A DNA stretch of 64,000 bases, taken from assembly GCF_016595215.1 (NCBI RefSeq), contig NZ_JAENHK010000010.1:682001-746000 (forward strand), read 5' to 3'. Made by a program: the position numbers and the translations under genes. The DNA comes from Chryseobacterium paridis. GTDB taxonomy: Bacteria > Bacteroidota > Bacteroidia > Flavobacteriales > Weeksellaceae. Shown one piece after another: positions 27,572 through 35,711 of the stretch. The notes under the pieces are model-generated. The model was not told the DNA's origin, searched no databases, and saw nothing but the letters and a program-made list of their open reading frames with translations. Position 1 is the stretch's first letter. The number at the start of each line of letters is the position of its first letter.

Positions 27572-28870
27572 ATGACTACGATAAAAAAATATTCAAAGCT
27601 CCTTCTGGGATTGATTTTCATGAACATATCCCTGATGATACAAGCTCAGAAAGCAGATACAGCATTCATTAAAAAACCGATTGATTATATGACGTATATC
27701 AATCTTGTAGGGAAGAGTAACCTTTCTTATGCCGCAGAAAAATTTAACATTAATATTGCTGATGTAGCGATACAAACTGCCAGAATATTTCCAGACCCAC
27801 AATTAGGATTTGGATGGTTTGACAATGGACAGAAAAGAATGAAATTAGGTTATGGCTTCAATTCTGAGGTAAGCTGGACTCTGGAAATGGGAGGAAAAAG
27901 AAAAGCCCGAATAGAAGTCGCCCGAAATCAGGCACAATTAAGCCGTCTTCTCCTCGATAATTATTATAATAATCTCCGTGCTGATGCTACATTGGCCTAT
28001 TTATTAGCGATCCAGAACCGGATAGTCCTGGATGTGGAATCTGATTCTTATCTCCAGATGAAAAAACTGGCAGAATCCGATAGCATTCGTTTTAAATTGG
28101 GAGTGATCACACAGGTAGATGCCCGACAATCCAAACTGGAGGCAGGAACCATGCTAAATGATGTCTTCTCTGCTGAAGCGGAGTGGAAAAGTTCATTGGC
28201 CAATCTGTCTTTATTAACAGGAAAAACAAAAAGTGATTCCTTATTATATCCACAAGGTGATTTCTCTGGTTTCGAACGTCAGTTTTCTTTACAGGATCTT
28301 GTTATTGAAGCGCAAAATAACAGGGCAGATCTAAAAGCAGCCTTACAAAGTAAAACGGTTTCCCAAAGTTTATTGAAACAAGCCAAAGCCGACAGAGCTA
28401 TTGATCTTGGATTATCATTTGGAGTCAATAATGCAGCGTATGTAAGGAATACGATTGCTCCAACACCAGCAATGACCACTGTAAATGCAGGAATAAGTGT
28501 TCCTTTAAAATTTTCCAATAACCGGTCAGGAGATCTGCGTGCTGCACAATATGGTACTCTCCAGGCTGAAACGACCTACAAACAGACAGAGCTTCAGATT
28601 CAGACTGAAGTGAGTCAGGCTTATTTTACCTATATCGCTGCTCAAAAGCAAGTCAACCAGTTTAAATCCGGGCTACTTACAGAAGCAAAAGCAATCCTGG
28701 AAGGTAAAATATATAGTTACAAAAGAGGACAGTCTTCTTTACTGGAAGTATTGAATGCTCAACGTACTTATAATGATGTACAGCACGATTATTACGGAAC
28801 ACTTTACAACTATGCCGTTGCATTGGTAGAACTGGAAAGAGCTGCCGGAATATGGGATATTAACTTTTAA
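27572..28870 (+). CDS. TolC-family outer-membrane factor, CzcC-like
   Basis: 432-residue outer-membrane channel with a signal peptide (LLLGLIFMNISLMIQAQ) and the two OEP repeats of the TolC family (long helices with periplasmic barrels; QARQ-like ITQVDARQSKLEAG and RGQSSLLEVLNAQRTYNDVQ). It completes the tripartite metal pump with the two genes upstream. Confidence 0.92.
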   Translation: MTTIKKYSKLLLGLIFMNISLMIQAQKADTAFIKKPIDYMTYINLVGKSNLSYAAEKFNINIADVAIQTARIFPDPQLGFGWFDNGQKRMKLGYGFNSEVSWTLEMGGKRKARIEVARNQAQLSRLLLDNYYNNLRADATLAYLLAIQNRIVLDVESDSYLQMKKLAESDSIRFKLGVITQVDARQSKLEAGTMLNDVFSAEAEWKSSLANLSLLTGKTKSDSLLYPQGDFSGFERQFSLQDLVIEAQNNRADLKAALQSKTVSQSLLKQAKADRAIDLGLSFGVNNAAYVRNTIAPTPAMTTVNAGISVPLKFSNNRSGDLRAAQYGTLQAETTYKQTELQIQTEVSQAYFTYIAAQKQVNQFKSGLLTEAKAILEGKIYSYKRGQSSLLEVLNAQRTYNDVQHDYYGTLYNYAVALVELERAAGIWDINF

Positions 28871-28879
28871 TTTAAAGCA

Positions 28880-29644
28880 ATGAAAAAAATACTGTTCATA
28901 CTTATCATCCTATTGGGAAAACAAGTTTCTTATGCTCAAAACACCGTAGAGCATGATAATTCCTCTTCAGAAATGGATATCCAGGATCTGAATACCAATC
29001 GCATTAGTTGGGGTGTAAAAGCTGGGCTTAATTACTACAATTTCTACGGAAAAGAGAGAAATTTTATTTTTGCCAATTCAGACACAAAATTCAAACCAGG
29101 ATTTTTTGCCGGAATCTTTGTCAACACCCAAATCAGCAAAAACATCAGCCTTACTCATGAATTGATTTTTAATCAAAGAAGGGTAGGTATTACGTATAAG
29201 GATGCTGTTGAAAATGCCTATAGTTCAGTGATTAACAGCTCATATATTGATATTATTCCTGCTAATATCAATTATCGCCTATCAAATGTAAAATTCTATG
29301 CGGGGCCTTATGTAAGTGTTTTGGTAGCCGCCAATACAAAACGGAAAGACGAAAATGGCAACCTGTTCCGGGATAAAAGCATTTTTGGAGATTCCGCCAA
29401 CGATGAAAGTAAAACCTATTATCTTCAGAAATTTGATTTCGGATTCAATGTCGGGGTAGATTATCAATTGAAAGATAGATGGTCTGTTGGGCTCAGATAT
29501 TCGCACGGTTTTACAGATTTATTCCAGAATGCCAATAGTTCTGCGAATGGAAATGCCAAAAAGGATAAAATTAAAATATATAACAGGGGATTGATGCTTT
29601 CGTTAGCCTATGATCTGACGTCGCATAACTCTTCAAATGAATGA
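28880..29644 (+). CDS. Outer-membrane beta-barrel protein (porin-family)
   Basis: 254-residue protein with a signal peptide (KKILFILIILLGKQVSYAQ) and a PF13568-like eight-stranded barrel (WGVKAGLNYYNFYG, KFKPGFFAGIFVNTQISKNISL, FDFGFNVGVDYQLKDRWSVGLRYSHGF). Function unknown. It starts 9 nt after the CzcC-like gene and precedes the terminator, so it is the last gene of the metal operon; a role in envelope response is only a guess. Confidence 0.85.
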   Translation: MKKILFILIILLGKQVSYAQNTVEHDNSSSEMDIQDLNTNRISWGVKAGLNYYNFYGKERNFIFANSDTKFKPGFFAGIFVNTQISKNISLTHELIFNQRRVGITYKDAVENAYSSVINSSYIDIIPANINYRLSNVKFYAGPYVSVLVAANTKRKDENGNLFRDKSIFGDSANDESKTYYLQKFDFGFNVGVDYQLKDRWSVGLRYSHGFTDLFQNANSSANGNAKKDKIKIYNRGLMLSLAYDLTSHNSSNE

Positions 29645-29685
29645 TCTATTTGGAAGACAATCAAAGATAATTTTCAAATCAATAG

Positions 29686-29705
29686 AGCCGGGTTTTAACC
29701 CGGCT
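29686..29705 (+). terminator. Hairpin terminator closing the ion-homeostasis operon
   Basis: AGCCGGGTT/AACCCGGCT, a 9-bp GC-rich stem with a 2-nt loop, followed by TATTTATTT. It lies 41 nt after the stop of the barrel gene. Confidence 0.8.
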
Positions 29706-29996
29706 TATTTATTTACAAAATGCATTGGCTTTAGCCGAAACTTATATTATTTTAGATTTCGGCTAAAGCCTTTCGAATGGTTCTTCTTTTTTCAAACGGA
29801 CTAAAGCCCGTTCCTATTGATTGTTTTTTCTCTCGCAGATTTTGCAGATTGAGCAGATTTTTCTTCTTTATCGCAGAGATCTACTATCATGATGTATTGC
29901 ATTGAATATTAAACTTAAAAACAGCTTACGTGTTTTAAAATTTTCTGTAATTAATAATTGTAATTTGAGATTGCTTCACATTCGTTCGCAATGACA

Positions 29997-30051
29997 AAGT
30001 GTTAAAAAACTTTTATGCCTTTTGACTACGTCGAATCTTCGATTTGTGGTT
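29997..30051. repeat. 55-nt intergenic repeat, left copy
   Basis: AAGTGTTAAAAAACTTTT ... TGACTACGTCGAA ... TTTGTGGTT. About 91% identical by eye (5 mismatches in 55) to the inverted copy at 36836-36890. Fragments of the same motif occur at about 57888 and 58025. Confidence 0.85.
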
Positions 30052-30178
30052 ATTTTAGCTAAAGACATTTTGAATGGCTTATATTTTTTAAACGGGCTAA
30101 AGCCCATTTCTATTTATTGTTTTATTCTCTCGTGGATTTAGCTGATTTTTTACATAAAGATTGATTTTCTTCATCAGC

Positions 30179-30520
30179 TTATTTTCCAATTACTTCGTTT
30201 CGATGGATCAGTCCCCAGTTCCAAAGCTCAAACAATACACTCTTTAATGACATTCCGTGAGCAGTCATCGTATATTCTACCATTGGTGGAGATGTATCGA
30301 ATACTTCCCTATTGATCAGTTTATTAGCCTGTAAATTTTTTAATTCTTTTGACAAGGTTTTATCTGTTATTCCAGGGACTTCTCTTGAAATCTCTTTAAA
30401 ACGTTTAGGTCCGCTGCATAAAGAATAGAGGATCAGTAGTTTCCATCTGCCTTCTACGGCATCCAATGCGTCTTTTATAGATAGCATGGCTTTTGAACAA
30501 TCATTTTCAGGTATTATCAT
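30179..30520 (-). CDS. HxlR-family regulator
   Basis: 113-residue winged-helix regulator (AMLSIKDALDAVEGRWKLLILYSL, FKEISREVPGITDKTLSKELKNLQANKLINREV, wing SPPMVEYTMTAHG). Cysteines at residues 8 and about 35 could sense electrophiles. Divergent from the DHA2 exporter with 92 nt between the start codons, where GGATAG half-sites form inverted repeats; it most likely represses the exporter. Confidence 0.9.
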   Translation of the reverse strand: MIIPENDCSKAMLSIKDALDAVEGRWKLLILYSLCSGPKRFKEISREVPGITDKTLSKELKNLQANKLINREVFDTSPPMVEYTMTAHGMSLKSVLFELWNWGLIHRNEVIGK

Positions 30521-30549
30521 AGTTGCAATATTAAACTAACTTCCTTTTA

Positions 30550-30609
30550 GGATAGTGCTATCCAAAGGGGAAGTAATATCATTTGGATAGCTAATGTAGT
30601 TAATTTTGT
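30550..30609 (+). promoter_or_regulatory. Operator cluster and promoter of the DHA2 exporter
   Basis: GGATAG-TG-CTATCC at 30550-30563 is a perfect palindrome with a 2-nt gap. CTATCCAAA (30558-30566) also pairs with TTTGGATAG (30582-30590). TAATTTTG at 30602-30609 fits the -7 element and the TTTG at 30582-30585 the -33 element (16-nt spacer), so the right half-site overlaps the promoter. Expected target of the HxlR regulator encoded at 30179. Confidence 0.65.
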
Positions 30610-30612
30610 AAC

Positions 30613-32160
30613 ATGAAAGAAAAGGATATAACAAAACAGGAAATTTTTGATGCTGGTAAGAATCAAAGACGCATCATTCTTATAACAGTTTGCATTGCAT
30701 TAATGGCTGTAATTGCTTCAGTAAGCGGACTCAATGTAGCACAGCTGAAATTAGCAATAGACTTCCATGCATCACAAACTCATATTTTATGGATGATCAA
30801 TACTTATACAATAAGTTTAGCAGCCTTATTATTACCTCTGGGTGCTCTTGGAGATCGTATTGGACGTAAGAAAATGCTGCTCATCGGTCTGTTTATTTTC
30901 GGAATTGCAAGTATGATGTCTGGTTGGGCTACTTCGTCTTTGATGATGATTGTAGCCCGCTTTTTATGTGGTGTAGGTGCTGCAATGATAATGCCGGTTA
31001 CGCTGGCTGTCATTACCTCTACGTTTCCCGATGAAGAGCGTTCAAAAGCGATTGGTATTTGGACCGCTGTTGCGGGAGGTGGAGGTATTTTGGGGATGTA
31101 TCTTTCTGCTGTATTGGTGGATGTTGCCACGTGGCGTCTACTTTTTGCCCTTCCGGTAGTACTTGCGTTAGCTGCGATTGTTTTAACGGTTCGGTTTATT
31201 ACTGACTCTAAGGAAAAAATAGAACATCGGTTTGACATAATAGGTTCCCTCCTATCAATAATTTCAGTAATGGGAATCGTGTATACACTCCATGAAGCTC
31301 CGGTTAATGGTTGGATGAAAGCATTGACTTTAGGAAGTCTGATTATGGGAATTGTATCAGCCATTTTATTTGTTCTTTGGGAACTGCGTCAAAAGGCACC
31401 ACTCCTCGATGTATCTCTTTTCCTAAAGCGTGGTTTATCCAGTGGATCTTTATCACTATTAGCCATTTTTGGAGTTCAGGCGGGAATATTTGTAGTACTC
31501 TTTCCCTATTTTCAAAGTGTATTGGGCTGGTCGGGCCTTCGTTCTACGCTTGCGATGATGCCGATGGCTATATTAATGATGATTGCTTCAGGTTTAGCTC
31601 CTCAGGTCGCAAAACGCATTGGAAGGCGCTTTACAATGGCATTGGGAATTTTATTAGCAGGTTTAGGTTCTGCTGTGATGGCATTACTGGTATCAGTGGA
31701 GGGTGGATATCTTTCAGTTCTTCCTGGAATGCTTGCTATGGGATTTGGTATGGGACTAAGCATGACCCCATCTACTGAAGCGATTACTTCCGCGTTGCCT
31801 GCAGATCGTCAGGGTATTGCTTCTGCTCTTAACGATATTACGCGTGAACTTGGGACCGCTCTGGGTGTTGCTTTGCTAGGGTCTTTGGTGAGTGCTGGTT
31901 ATCAAAACAGGATTGATGAAAAATTACAAGGAATTTCTACTTACACAGCCTCTCAATTCCGTGAAGGAATTTCAAATGCTCTTGCAATAGCTCCAAAAAC
32001 TGACCCTCAATCCGCTAAACTGATTCATATTGCCCGTGAGTCTTTTGTATATGGTTGGAAGCAGGCGATGTGGGTAGGCACTTTAGTAATGCTTGTTTTG
32101 TTTTTCTATGTCCTTGTGTATGGACCAAAAACGATTAAAAAGAAAGATATTTTAAATTAA
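30613..32160 (+). CDS. DHA2-family MFS drug exporter (14 TM)
   Basis: 515-residue multidrug transporter of the QacA/EmrB type. Motif A is LGDRIGRKKMLLIG (residues about 79-92); a long set of hydrophobic segments fits 14 helices, and motif C-like GVGAAMIMPVTLAVI follows. Probably exports toxic organic compounds with protons. The divergent HxlR regulator and overlapping operators imply inducible expression. The methyltransferase starts 11 nt downstream. Confidence 0.9.
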   Translation: MKEKDITKQEIFDAGKNQRRIILITVCIALMAVIASVSGLNVAQLKLAIDFHASQTHILWMINTYTISLAALLLPLGALGDRIGRKKMLLIGLFIFGIASMMSGWATSSLMMIVARFLCGVGAAMIMPVTLAVITSTFPDEERSKAIGIWTAVAGGGGILGMYLSAVLVDVATWRLLFALPVVLALAAIVLTVRFITDSKEKIEHRFDIIGSLLSIISVMGIVYTLHEAPVNGWMKALTLGSLIMGIVSAILFVLWELRQKAPLLDVSLFLKRGLSSGSLSLLAIFGVQAGIFVVLFPYFQSVLGWSGLRSTLAMMPMAILMMIASGLAPQVAKRIGRRFTMALGILLAGLGSAVMALLVSVEGGYLSVLPGMLAMGFGMGLSMTPSTEAITSALPADRQGIASALNDITRELGTALGVALLGSLVSAGYQNRIDEKLQGISTYTASQFREGISNALAIAPKTDPQSAKLIHIARESFVYGWKQAMWVGTLVMLVLFFYVLVYGPKTIKKKDILN

Positions 32161-32171
32161 AAATAAGTCCA

Positions 32172-32945
32172 ATGAACAATAAAAAGATATCAGATAAAAT
32201 GGCTGCTGCTACAAATGAAGCAGAGGATATGAAAGAATTCTGGAACGATAGCTTTAATAAATATAAAACAATGTGGGGTTTTGAACCTTCTCATTCTGCG
32301 GTATTAGCTAAAGATCTTTTTGTAGATAGAGAAATAAAAGATATTCTGATTCCGGGAATTGGATATGGTAGAAATGCTCAGATTTTTATAGAAAATGATA
32401 TCAGGGTAACGGGAATAGAGATTTCTGAAACAGCTATTGCATTAGCAAAAGAACATTACGGAAATAAAATGCCTGTTTTTCAGGGATCAGTTACGGAAAT
32501 GCCTTTTGACAGCCATTTATATGATGGAATTTTCTGTTATGGACTTCTTTATTTATTAAATAATGAGCAAAGAAAGAAAATGATCAATGACTGTTATAAT
32601 CAATTGCAGGAAGGAGGATGGATGATTTTTTCTGTCATTTCTAAGAATTCTCCGAATTATGGAAAAGGTAAAGAGATTGGAAAAGATACTTTTGAGATTG
32701 GTAAAGGAGGCCAACTTTTTTTCTATGATATAGATGCGATACAGGAAGAGTTTAAAGAGTATGGATTACTGGATTATTTTGAAATTGACGAGCAAACCAA
32801 CGCGATAACAAAACAAGCTACATTTAAATTTTTGATGGTCATCTGTAGAAAAGAATGTAAAAATGAATCTATTAAAAGTGAAAGCGATTGTACGCCCAAT
32901 TATCTTTCTGCTGTCTTTAATAAAATGCTTTCTTATACCCATTAG
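32172..32945 (+). CDS. Class I SAM-dependent methyltransferase
   Basis: 257 residues with the SAM motif I ILIPGIGYGRNAQIF (P61-G66), acidic motif TGIEIS, and YDGIFCYGLLYLL as motif III, similar to TehB/TPMT-type small-molecule methyltransferases. It is co-transcribed with the exporter, so it may detoxify the compound the exporter removes; this is inference. Confidence 0.8.
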   Translation: MNNKKISDKMAAATNEAEDMKEFWNDSFNKYKTMWGFEPSHSAVLAKDLFVDREIKDILIPGIGYGRNAQIFIENDIRVTGIEISETAIALAKEHYGNKMPVFQGSVTEMPFDSHLYDGIFCYGLLYLLNNEQRKKMINDCYNQLQEGGWMIFSVISKNSPNYGKGKEIGKDTFEIGKGGQLFFYDIDAIQEEFKEYGLLDYFEIDEQTNAITKQATFKFLMVICRKECKNESIKSESDCTPNYLSAVFNKMLSYTH

Positions 32946-33009
32946 ATTTTTCCGTGAACAATATAAAAAGAGTAGGCATAAAAGCATTTTATTAGAATGG
33001 TTTACATTG

Positions 33010-33017
33010 TATATTTG
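33010..33017 (+). promoter_or_regulatory. -7 element of the Crp/Fnr gene
   Basis: TATATTTG fits TAnnTTTG and ends 19 nt before the ATG of the Crp/Fnr regulator; no clean -33 TTG upstream. Confidence 0.5.
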
Positions 33018-33036
33018 TAATACTATATAAAAAATA

Positions 33037-33612
33037 ATGACCGATCCTAAAGAGATATTAAGACAGCATTTATCACAATTTGTTTCTCTTACAGAAGAAC
33101 AGTTGGAATATGTATTTTCACATTTTACATTGGTTTCTTTGAAAAAAGGTCAGATGCTCCTGTCTGAAGGAGATCTTGTAAACGAGGAGTATTTTGTACT
33201 GGATGGATGTTTGAAGGCTTTTTATCTGAATGATATGATGAAAATGTTTATCCTTCAGTTTGCAATGCCTAATTGGTGGGTTTCAGATTATAATGCACTG
33301 TACAGTCATCAAAAGGCTACAGTAAATATTGACTGTATAACCAATGCAACGGTACTGACTATAACCAATGAAAACCGGGAGAAAATATGCAACGAGATTC
33401 ATGAGGTAGAGCATTTTTTCAGATGGAGAACCAACAAAGGTTATGTTGCCGTACAGAAAAGGCTCCTTTCTTTTATGAATAACGATGTGAAATTCAGGTA
33501 TGAAGAGCTTCTATCTATGTATCCACAACTGTATAATCTGGTTCCGAAACATTTGATTGCCGCTTACCTTGGGGTTTCCAGAGAAACCCTTAGCAGATTA
33601 TATCAGCCTTAA
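33037..33612 (+). CDS. Crp/Fnr-family transcriptional regulator
   Basis: 191-residue protein with a cyclic-nucleotide-binding-like beta-roll (about residues 20-115; LKKGQMLLSEGDLVNEEYFVLDG) and a C-terminal helix-turn-helix (about 155-188; VPKHLIAAYLGVSRETLSRL). The classical cAMP-binding residues are not recognisable, as in many Bacteroidota members. A Crp-type palindrome lies 35 nt beyond its stop, in front of the YceI gene, which is the clearest candidate target. Confidence 0.9.
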   Translation: MTDPKEILRQHLSQFVSLTEEQLEYVFSHFTLVSLKKGQMLLSEGDLVNEEYFVLDGCLKAFYLNDMMKMFILQFAMPNWWVSDYNALYSHQKATVNIDCITNATVLTITNENREKICNEIHEVEHFFRWRTNKGYVAVQKRLLSFMNNDVKFRYEELLSMYPQLYNLVPKHLIAAYLGVSRETLSRLYQP

Positions 33613-33646
33613 ATGATTTCAAGCAGTTTTCTTTAACTTAATAAAT

Positions 33647-33662
33647 TGTGACCCAGGTCACG
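33647..33662 (+). promoter_or_regulatory. Crp-type palindrome before the YceI gene
   Basis: TGTGA-CCCAGG-TCACG fits TGTGA-N6-TCACA with one mismatch and gives GTGACC-CA-GGTCAC as an exact inner palindrome. The best -7 element for YceI is GAACTTTG at 33685-33692 (one mismatch), so the palindrome centre would lie about 43 nt before the start site, the position used by Crp-type class II activators. Confidence 0.7.
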
Positions 33663-33716
33663 TAACTTCTTAACGGTATCTACTGAACTTTGTGTCAACA
33701 TTTAAACATAGAAAAA

Positions 33717-34262
33717 ATGAATACACAAAATTTTAAAGTAAACAATGATAAAAGCATTGTAGAATGGATCGGAAGAAAAATAACCGGTGCTCACAACGGA
33801 ACTATTGGAATCAAAGAAGGTTCATTTACTTTTAAAGACAACCAACTTTCCTCAGGAACATTTGTTATCGATACCCGTTCTATAAAAATCCTTGATATCG
33901 AAGATGCTGAAACCAATGCTCAGTTTGCCGGTCACTTAGCTTCCGATGATTTCTTTAATTCAGATCAATACCCTGAATCTATATTTGAAATCATGCATGC
34001 AGAACCTGGAGATAACAATCTGTATTACGTAAACGGAGACCTTACCATTAAGGGAATCACCCATCCTATTGATGCTGTATTGAAAATTGAGACCAATCAA
34101 GGTTCTGCTACCCTACAAAGTAAAATTGTTCTTGACCGAACCAAGTACAATATGAAATTCAGATCAGGTAATTTCTTCACTGACCTTGGTGATACCTTGA
34201 TATACAACAATTTTGACCTTACCATTAATTTGGTTGCAGACATCAATAACAACAGTTTATAA
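33717..34262 (+). CDS. YceI-family protein
   Basis: 181-residue lipocalin-like barrel protein (KSIVEWIGRKITGAHNGTIGIKEGSF, ASDDFFNSDQYPESIFEI, GDLTIKGITHPI). YceI proteins bind isoprenoid lipids. I take the ATG at 33717 (MNTQNFKVNNDKS) rather than the TTG at 33690. No signal peptide is visible. Sits behind the Crp-type palindrome and heads a six-gene co-directional run. Confidence 0.9.
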   Translation: MNTQNFKVNNDKSIVEWIGRKITGAHNGTIGIKEGSFTFKDNQLSSGTFVIDTRSIKILDIEDAETNAQFAGHLASDDFFNSDQYPESIFEIMHAEPGDNNLYYVNGDLTIKGITHPIDAVLKIETNQGSATLQSKIVLDRTKYNMKFRSGNFFTDLGDTLIYNNFDLTINLVADINNNSL

Positions 34263-34280
34263 TCCTAAAAATTAACAATC

Positions 34281-34499
34281 ATGCCTTACATAAAAATAGA
34301 AGTTCTACGTGATGGTGTTACAAGAGAGCAAAAACAACTTTTGATAAAAGGAGTAACAGAATTAGTAACATCGGTATTGAATAAAGATCCACATCTTACG
34401 CATGTTGTGATCGATGAAAAAGAAGATGATAACTGGGGATATGCCGGAGAGCAGGTATCGGTATTGAAAGAACAAGGATTTTCAACTGAGAAAAAATAA
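34281..34499 (+). CDS. 4-oxalocrotonate tautomerase-family protein
   Basis: 72-residue tautomerase. After Met removal the catalytic N-terminal proline is P2 (MPYIKIEVLRDGVTREQKQLLIKGVTELV). Length and fold fit the 4-OT/DmpI group. It lies 18 nt after YceI and 4 nt before the SDR. Substrate unknown. Confidence 0.88.
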   Translation: MPYIKIEVLRDGVTREQKQLLIKGVTELVTSVLNKDPHLTHVVIDEKEDDNWGYAGEQVSVLKEQGFSTEKK

Positions 34500-34503
34500 A
34501 GAA

Positions 34504-35238
34504 ATGGAAAAGCAAACCGTTATCGTAACAGGGGCATCATCAGGAATTGGATTGGAAATAGCGAGATATTTTCTGGAAAGAGGAAGCAATATAGTAATCA
34601 ATTCAAGAACAGATTCAAAACTGGAACAGGTTTTCAATGAATTGGGAGGTGGAGATCATTTAGCTATGGTTGCCGGTGATGTTGCCGATAAATCTGTAGG
34701 TGAGCTGTTAGTAAAAACAGCCCTTGACCGATTTGGCTCTGTAGATGTTTTGGTCAATAATGCCGGGATCTATGAAAATAAACCATTTTTAGAAGTGACT
34801 GAAGATCATCTGGATCGGTTTTTAAGAACAAACCTTAAAGGGACATTCTTTACCACACAGTCGGTTATTCCTCAAATGCAGAAACAAAAAGGTGGTGTGA
34901 TCATTAATATTGGTTCTCCTCTGGTATATCATGCAATGGCAGGATCACCCTCTACGGCTCCGATATCAAGTAAAGGTGCAGTACATGCTTTAACGCACCA
35001 GCTAGCGGCTGAGTTTGGAAAAGACAATATCCGGGTAAATACGGTTGCCGCAGGACTCATCAGAACACCTATGCATGACAAAAATATTGATCAGGCTGCA
35101 GGAGTTCATTTGCTGAACCGTATCGGTGAACCAGAAGAAGTGGCACAAATGGTTTACAGTATTGCGGGTAACAAACTGATAACCGGAGCTATAATAAACG
35201 TGGATGGCGGTATGGGAGCCGGCCATTATCTATCATGA
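34504..35238 (+). CDS. SDR-family protein lacking the usual active-site tyrosine
   Basis: 244 residues with an intact cofactor motif VTGASSGIGLEIARY and NNAGIYEN, but where YxxxK is expected the chain reads STAPISSKGAVHA: the position four before K157 is P153, with a two-residue longer gap after S138. The normal Tyr is absent; Y142 lies too far upstream. It may be a non-classical or inactive SDR. The C-terminus ends in the usual INVDGG. ATGA overlap of 4 nt with the next gene shows coupling. Confidence 0.85.
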   Translation: MEKQTVIVTGASSGIGLEIARYFLERGSNIVINSRTDSKLEQVFNELGGGDHLAMVAGDVADKSVGELLVKTALDRFGSVDVLVNNAGIYENKPFLEVTEDHLDRFLRTNLKGTFFTTQSVIPQMQKQKGGVIINIGSPLVYHAMAGSPSTAPISSKGAVHALTHQLAAEFGKDNIRVNTVAAGLIRTPMHDKNIDQAAGVHLLNRIGEPEEVAQMVYSIAGNKLITGAIINVDGGMGAGHYLS

Positions 35239-35681
35239 AAATTGTATTAATAATTGCATGGCTGTTTAGTTTTCCACTAAACGGTCATGCTCAAAAAATA
35301 GACACTATGAAAAATGGTACAGAAGAAACCGCTATAAGAACAGCGCTTGAGCAATACTACTTCAAAGGTATTTTTGAAGGAAATACAGCACTTTTGAGAG
35401 AAGTTTTTTTTAAAGATGCTCTTCTCTTTGGTGACATAAAAGGAGTTCCTTATTATAAAACAGCAGAACAATACATAGAAGGTGTAGGCAGTCGTTTGAG
35501 TCCTGAAAAAGCAAAAGCTCCTTTTCATCCGGAGATTATTTCCATCGATGTGATCAACTCCATTGCTGCTGTAAAATTAAATGTAAAGATGTACGATTTT
35601 AATTACTATAATTTTATTACTTTTCATAAAATAAATGGCAAATGGCTGATCGTTAATAAGACATTAACGGATGTAGAATAA
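35235..35681 (+). CDS. NTF2-like (nuclear transport factor 2 family) exported protein
   Basis: 148-residue protein with a signal peptide (IVLIIAWLFSFPLNGHAQ) and a SnoaL/NTF2-like cone fold (EETAIRTALEQYYFKGIFEGNTALLREVFFKDALL ... GKWLIVNKTLTDV), similar to the putative lumazine-binding group. Overlaps the upstream SDR by 4 nt. Role unknown. Confidence 0.82.
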   Translation: MKIVLIIAWLFSFPLNGHAQKIDTMKNGTEETAIRTALEQYYFKGIFEGNTALLREVFFKDALLFGDIKGVPYYKTAEQYIEGVGSRLSPEKAKAPFHPEIISIDVINSIAAVKLNVKMYDFNYYNFITFHKINGKWLIVNKTLTDVE

Positions 35682-35711
35682 CTATTTTAACCCAATTAAC
35701 AAGACTTATTT

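Larger units (their letters stand above)
29645..30178. other. 534-nt gap of repeat debris
   Basis: After the terminator at 29686-29705, the gap holds two copies of a GGCTAAAGCC-type element (29730-29825 and about 30050-30125), a short fragment of the CAGATT palindrome (about 29830), and one copy of the TGACTACGTCGAA repeat (29997-30051). No gene supported. Confidence 0.8.

Noticed and set aside
30804..31364. 186-codon minus-strand ORF inside the DHA2 exporter gene
   Set aside because: Fully antisense to a clear MFS gene; low-complexity polar/proline-rich product without domain features.
31311..31778. 155-codon plus-strand ORF inside the DHA2 exporter
   Set aside because: Frame-shifted shadow; the exporter frame has all motifs.
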